Source: JBPOFM01 sp051252455
GTDB taxonomy: Bacteria; Bacteroidota; Bacteroidia; Flavobacteriales; Flavobacteriaceae
DNA: 64,000 nucleotides
Assembly: GCA_051252455.1 (NCBI GenBank)
Contig: JBPOFM010000002.1
Span: 1-64,000, forward strand
Direction: 5' to 3'
Positions 60,734-64,000 of the stretch are shown here, in pieces. Below the pieces are notes generated by a model. That model did no database searches, was not told the origin of the DNA, and was given only the letters and a program-made list of their open reading frames with translations. The first letter of the stretch is position 1, and each line of letters starts with the position of its first letter. A program made the translations under genes and the position numbers.

Positions 60734-61408
60734 GTGGGAAGCAAAAATAAACTCAAACGCTTTAGAGAAAACGAAACCTTCGATAATGTCATCCAGCCAT
60801 CAAGAGAGCAACTGGTCAGTCGGGATTTTGCTCTAAAAGGACATTGGAATGAAAAAATGTTTAAAAATAATAATCCTTTAGTGCTTGAGTTAGGTTGTGG
60901 AAAAGGAGAATATAGTGTCGCATTAGGAAAACGGTATCCAAATAAAAATTTCATTGGTATTGACATTAAAGGCGCACGATTTTGGAGAGGCGCCAAAACT
61001 GCGTTGGAAGAAGGAATTACAAATGTCGCTTTTCTTCGAACTCAAATAGAGCTTATAGATCATGCTTTTGCCGACAATGAAGTTGACGAAATATGGATCA
61101 CATTCCCCGATCCGCAGATAAAATATAAGCGAACAAAACACCGTATGACCAATACGGAGTTTTTAAGTCGCTATAAAAAAATACTAAAACCAGAGGGTGT
61201 CATTCACCTAAAAACGGACAGCGAATTCATGCATGGATACACGCTTGGTTTATTGCATGGTGCAGGTCACGAAGTTTTATATGCGAATCATAATGTCTAC
61301 AAACAAGAAGGCAGTCCGGATGAAGTGACGAGCATCCAAACGCATTATGAGTCCATCTATTTAGAAAAGAACAAACCAATTACCTATATTAGATTTAAAA
61401 TCAACTAA
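60734..61408 (+). CDS. trmB: tRNA (guanine-N7-)-methyltransferase TrmB
   Basis: 224 residues from a GTG start at 60734 (product MGSKNKLKRFRENETFDNVI), the usual family start. SAM-binding PLVLELGCGKGEYSVALGKR, then NFIGIDIKGARFWRGAKTAL, and the catalytic region EIWITFPDPQIKYKRTKHRM (PDP-x-x-K motif). Makes m7G46 in tRNA variable loops. Operon with LysE, the MGMT-like gene and probably further (gaps 2 bp and overlap 1 bp). Confidence 0.95.
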   Translation: MGSKNKLKRFRENETFDNVIQPSREQLVSRDFALKGHWNEKMFKNNNPLVLELGCGKGEYSVALGKRYPNKNFIGIDIKGARFWRGAKTALEEGITNVAFLRTQIELIDHAFADNEVDEIWITFPDPQIKYKRTKHRMTNTEFLSRYKKILKPEGVIHLKTDSEFMHGYTLGLLHGAGHEVLYANHNVYKQEGSPDEVTSIQTHYESIYLEKNKPITYIRFKIN

Positions 61409-61410
61409 TT

Positions 61411-62040
61411 TTGAATATAACAGTCCTATTTTTTCTAGGCTTGATCATTGCACTTGTTGGTGTCATTCCACCTGGATTGTTAAATATGACTGCAGCAAAA
61501 ATCAGCTTAAAGGAAGGTCATGTTAGAGGCATTATGTTTTCTTTGGGCGTTTGTGTCATCGTATTTTTGCAGACTTACATCGCGGCAATGTTTGCTCGTT
61601 ATATGACCAACCATCCAATCGTGGTTGAAATTTTACAAAGAGTTGCGTTCGTTATTTTTGTGCTGATAACCATTTATTTTTTGTTGATCGCGAAATCCGA
61701 TCCAAAACCAGAAGTCGATCCACAATCTAGAAGTAAGCACAGTCGTTTTTTTCAGGGGATGTTTCTTTCTGCAATTAATGTGTTTCCGATTCCTTATCAA
61801 GCTTATATGGTGATTACAATTTCATCCTTTGGATGGATTAATTTTGAACTCACCTCCATCATTGCATATGTTGCTGGTGCTGCAACAGGTACTTTTGTGA
61901 TGCTCTATTTTTATATTTTCTTTTTTGATAAAATTAAAAGCAAGCGTTTCAAATCTCAAAAAAACATGAATTACGTCATCGGAACCATAACAGGGGTTAT
62001 TGCCGGAGTAACTCTCATTCAGATTTTAATGGAAATGTGA
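61411..62040 (+). CDS. LysE family amino-acid exporter
   Basis: 209 residues from a TTG at 61411, two bases after the trmB stop. Hydrophobic N-terminal helix with the LysE/RhtB motif VGVIPPGLLNMTAAKISLKE, then further membrane helices (IMFSLGVCVIVFLQTYIAAM, VAFVIFVLITIYFLLI, YVAGAATGTFVMLYFYIFFF, VIGTITGVIAGVTLIQIL). Exports an unidentified amino acid or similar small molecule. Stop shares a base with the next start (TGATG). Confidence 0.8.
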   Translation: MNITVLFFLGLIIALVGVIPPGLLNMTAAKISLKEGHVRGIMFSLGVCVIVFLQTYIAAMFARYMTNHPIVVEILQRVAFVIFVLITIYFLLIAKSDPKPEVDPQSRSKHSRFFQGMFLSAINVFPIPYQAYMVITISSFGWINFELTSIIAYVAGAATGTFVMLYFYIFFFDKIKSKRFKSQKNMNYVIGTITGVIAGVTLIQILMEM

Positions 62041-62369
62041 TGCAGCAGAAAACTCTTAATTTCTTTGATAAGGTTTATGAAGTTGCAAAGCAAATTCCAT
62101 ATGGTCGTGTCACAAGTTATGGCGCCATCGCCAATTATCTCGGTGCGGCTAGGAGCGCTAGAATGGTTGGTTATGCCATGAATGGTTCTGTTGGTAAGGA
62201 TATCCCTGCGCATCGTGTTGTCAATAGAAAAGGTTTATTGACAGGGAAACATCACTTTGATGGCACTAACATCATGCAACAATTATTGGAAAGTGAAGGT
62301 GTTGCAGTGAAAAATGATCAAATACAAGACTTTAATAGTGTCTATTGGGATCCGAGGATAGAACTTTAA
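62040..62369 (+). CDS. Alkyltransferase-like protein (MGMT family without catalytic Cys)
   Basis: 109 residues from the ATG at 62040. Ada/MGMT C-terminal fold: QIPYGRVTSYGAIANYLGAA (DNA-binding helix-turn-helix with arginine finger region SARMVGYAMNGS), then DIPAHRVVNRKGLLTGKHHF. Real methyltransferases have PCHRV; the Cys is replaced by Ala (PAHRV), which is the ATL form that binds O6-alkylguanine without repairing it and flags it for nucleotide excision repair. Last gene of the trmB-LysE run. Confidence 0.9.
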   Translation: MQQKTLNFFDKVYEVAKQIPYGRVTSYGAIANYLGAARSARMVGYAMNGSVGKDIPAHRVVNRKGLLTGKHHFDGTNIMQQLLESEGVAVKNDQIQDFNSVYWDPRIEL

Positions 62370-62565
62370 AATTCAAATTTCAAAAGAAATAGATTTAAAA
62401 GCAAATTGATATTTGTAATTGAGATGTGACGTTGAAAGTTTATACTATTATTTCCTAATTTTTGTAAAATTTACAAATAATTGCAAATCCCATTCTCATA
62501 GAAATACGCAATAACATCATAAAAAAACTTCAAGCTTCCAACTTCGGTCTTCAATCTTAATTAAG

Positions 62566-62573
62566 TATATTTG
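62566..62573 (+). promoter_or_regulatory. Probable promoter of the Mrp-NifU operon (TATATTTG)
   Basis: Exact match to TAnnTTTG, 28 bp before the ATG at 62602. Simple repeat-like DNA (AAGCTTCCAACTTCGG) lies just upstream. Confidence 0.5.
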
Positions 62574-62601
62574 CACTTTAGAATTAATCTAAATTGCGAA
62601 C

Positions 62602-63738
62602 ATGAAGTTGAACAAACAAGACATCTACAAAGCCCTCGAAAACATTTCAGCGCCTGGAGAAGGTCAGAATATGGTAGAGAGTGGTGCCGTAAAAAATATA
62701 GTCACTTTTGCTGATGAGGTCATTGTTGACATTACCATCAATAATCCGAGTCTTCAAGCGAAAAAAAAGACTGAAGTCGAAATCATGAAAACCATTCATG
62801 ACTTGGTCTATGAAAAGGCTAAAATCACTGTAAATGTGAAAGTTGATGCGCCTGCAAAACCGGCAACGAACGTCATCAAAGGAAAACCCATCCCTGGTAT
62901 TCAAAATATAGTAGCAGTTGCTTCTGGTAAAGGAGGCGTTGGCAAATCTACGGTTACTGCAAATTTGGCGGTAACCCTTTCAAAAATGGGCTTTAAGGTT
63001 GGCATTTTGGATGCCGATATTTACGGACCTTCCGTGCCGATTATGTTTGATGTGGAAAACGAACGACCATTAGCGGTAAATATTGATGGTAAATCCAAGA
63101 TGAAACCTGTTGAAAATTACGGCGTTAAGATATTGTCGATAGGATTTTTTACCCAACCCAACCAAGCCGTGGTATGGCGAGGTCCAATGGCTGCTAAAGC
63201 ATTGAACCAAATGATTTTTGACGCACATTGGGGTGAACTCGATTTTATGTTGATAGACTTACCGCCAGGCACTGGAGATATTCATTTGAGCATTATGCAA
63301 TCGTTGCCCATAACTGGGGCGGTCATCGTAAGCACACCACAAAATGTAGCATTAGCAGATGCCAAAAAAGGTGTTGCGATGTTTCAACAAGAAAGCATCA
63401 ATGTTCCCGTCTTAGGAATCATCGAGAATATGGCTTATTTTACGCCGGAAGAATTACCAAATAATAAGTATTATATATTTGGAAAAGAAGGTGCCAAAAA
63501 TCTTGCTGAAGATTTAAAAGTGCCGTTTTTAGGAGAGTTGCCATTGGTACAAAGCATTAGGGAAGCTGGAGACATAGGTCGACCAGCAGCCATGCAAACA
63601 GCCACTGGTTTGGAAAAGGCATTTGAGAAAATTACTCAAAATGTGGTCACTGAAGTCGTGAGACGAAATGACGATTTGCCACCAACCGAAGCAATAAAAA
63701 TAACAACAATGGCTGGTTGTTCGGCAGTAAAAAAATAG
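62602..63738 (+). CDS. mrp: Mrp/NBP35 family Fe-S cluster carrier ATPase
   Basis: 378 residues. N-terminal MIP18/DUF59 domain (residues 1-85), then Walker-A ASGKGGVGKSTVTANLAV, and the deviant Walker B/switch DFMLIDLPPGTGDIHLSIMQ. ApbC/Mrp proteins bind and transfer iron-sulfur clusters to apoproteins. No CxxC of the eukaryotic NBP35 type is visible near the C-terminus (AGCSAVKK has one Cys). It is 4 bp upstream of the NifU gene, an Fe-S operon. Confidence 0.95.
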   Translation: MKLNKQDIYKALENISAPGEGQNMVESGAVKNIVTFADEVIVDITINNPSLQAKKKTEVEIMKTIHDLVYEKAKITVNVKVDAPAKPATNVIKGKPIPGIQNIVAVASGKGGVGKSTVTANLAVTLSKMGFKVGILDADIYGPSVPIMFDVENERPLAVNIDGKSKMKPVENYGVKILSIGFFTQPNQAVVWRGPMAAKALNQMIFDAHWGELDFMLIDLPPGTGDIHLSIMQSLPITGAVIVSTPQNVALADAKKGVAMFQQESINVPVLGIIENMAYFTPEELPNNKYYIFGKEGAKNLAEDLKVPFLGELPLVQSIREAGDIGRPAAMQTATGLEKAFEKITQNVVTEVVRRNDDLPPTEAIKITTMAGCSAVKK

Positions 63739-63742
63739 ACAT

Positions 63743-63985
63743 ATGACAACAGAGGAATTGAGGTTGAATATTGAAAAAGCTTTAGATGAAATCCGTCCAT
63801 TTTTACAAAGTGACGGTGGTGACATTTCATTATTGTCTATTGAGAATGGTAGTTTGGTAAAAGTACAGCTACAAGGAGCATGTGTTGGATGTAGCGTTAA
63901 CCAAATGACCTTAAAGTCAGGTGTCGAAATGACCATTAAAAAATATGCACCTCAAATAGAACAGGTGATTAATGTAGTTGCGTAA
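63743..63985 (+). CDS. NifU-like C-terminal domain protein (Fe-S scaffold)
   Basis: 80 residues. NifU C-terminal domain LDEIRPFLQSDGGDISLLSI with the CxxC cluster site GACVGCSVNQMTLKSGVE. It is a stand-alone Nfu-type protein that holds or delivers [4Fe-4S] clusters. It follows the Mrp ATPase gene with a 4-bp gap, consistent with joint action. It ends 15 bp before the end of the window. Confidence 0.95.
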   Translation: MTTEELRLNIEKALDEIRPFLQSDGGDISLLSIENGSLVKVQLQGACVGCSVNQMTLKSGVEMTIKKYAPQIEQVINVVA

Positions 63986-64000
63986 TGGCGTGACCACAAG

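Noticed and set aside
1..64000. tRNA, rRNA, riboswitch
   Set aside because: No cloverleaf, rRNA-like or recognisable riboswitch sequence was found by reading; absence is not proven without a covariance scan.

Overview
The window is chromosomal DNA of a low-GC member of the family Flavobacteriaceae (Bacteroidota). The basis is type IX secretion (T9SS) sorting tails, GLPGLI-family proteins, flavobacterial families such as DUF3127, DUF3098, DUF4271 and DUF4296, -7 promoter elements of the TAnnTTTG type, and a flavobacterial gene order. Housekeeping examples of that order are ftsX-DUF3098-uppP-truB, hemD-DUF4271, and trmB-LysE-MGMT-Mrp-NifU. I cannot name the genus.

Bases 1-9600 are an accessory region of single genes separated by long, structured, AT-rich spacers. 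Three minus-strand genes for exported proteins (203-3161) are each bracketed by a gene-specific inverted repeat, with imperfect palindromic spacers between them, so they look like discrete cassettes. They are followed by an acidic-tail protein, a 4-fold beta-flower protein, a NERD-domain protein, a possible uracil-DNA-glycosylase-fold protein and two very small ORFs.

Bases 9600-16110 hold a duplicated module. Two copies of an identical 198-bp upstream region, each with a roughly 16-bp-period array of GACTTCTTA motifs, drive two small exported proteins that share a four-cysteine pattern (C-x5/6-C-x31/32-C-x10/11-C). Each copy leads into a GLPGLI-family gene. The first also has a lipoprotein gene and the second ends in a TonB-receptor-like outer-membrane protein. 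This is the best candidate here for an undescribed system.

Bases 16114-22360 contain a Rieske-like lipoprotein without histidine ligands, greA with a structured leader, a PIN-type toxin-antitoxin pair, a HIT protein, a sensor kinase, a flavin reductase-like protein, DUF3127, a candidate antisense-strand small RNA and aat. Bases 22402-30876 are one giant T9SS type B adhesin with five in-register 531-bp tandem units.

Bases 30940-64000 are mostly core functions: DNA repair (tag and an alkyltransferase-like protein), thioredoxin, truB, uppP, ftsX, leuS (with an AT-rich insertion), ald, an Lrp regulator, a saccharopine dehydrogenase-like enzyme, pckA, hemD, a polyprenol-phosphate sugar transferase, dihydroorotase and tyrS. 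They also include a LuxE-like protein, two T9SS type A cargo proteins, a PhoB/PhoR-like two-component system, trmB, a LysE exporter and Fe-S assembly genes (Mrp and NifU). No tRNA, rRNA, CRISPR array, integrase or intact insertion sequence was seen.
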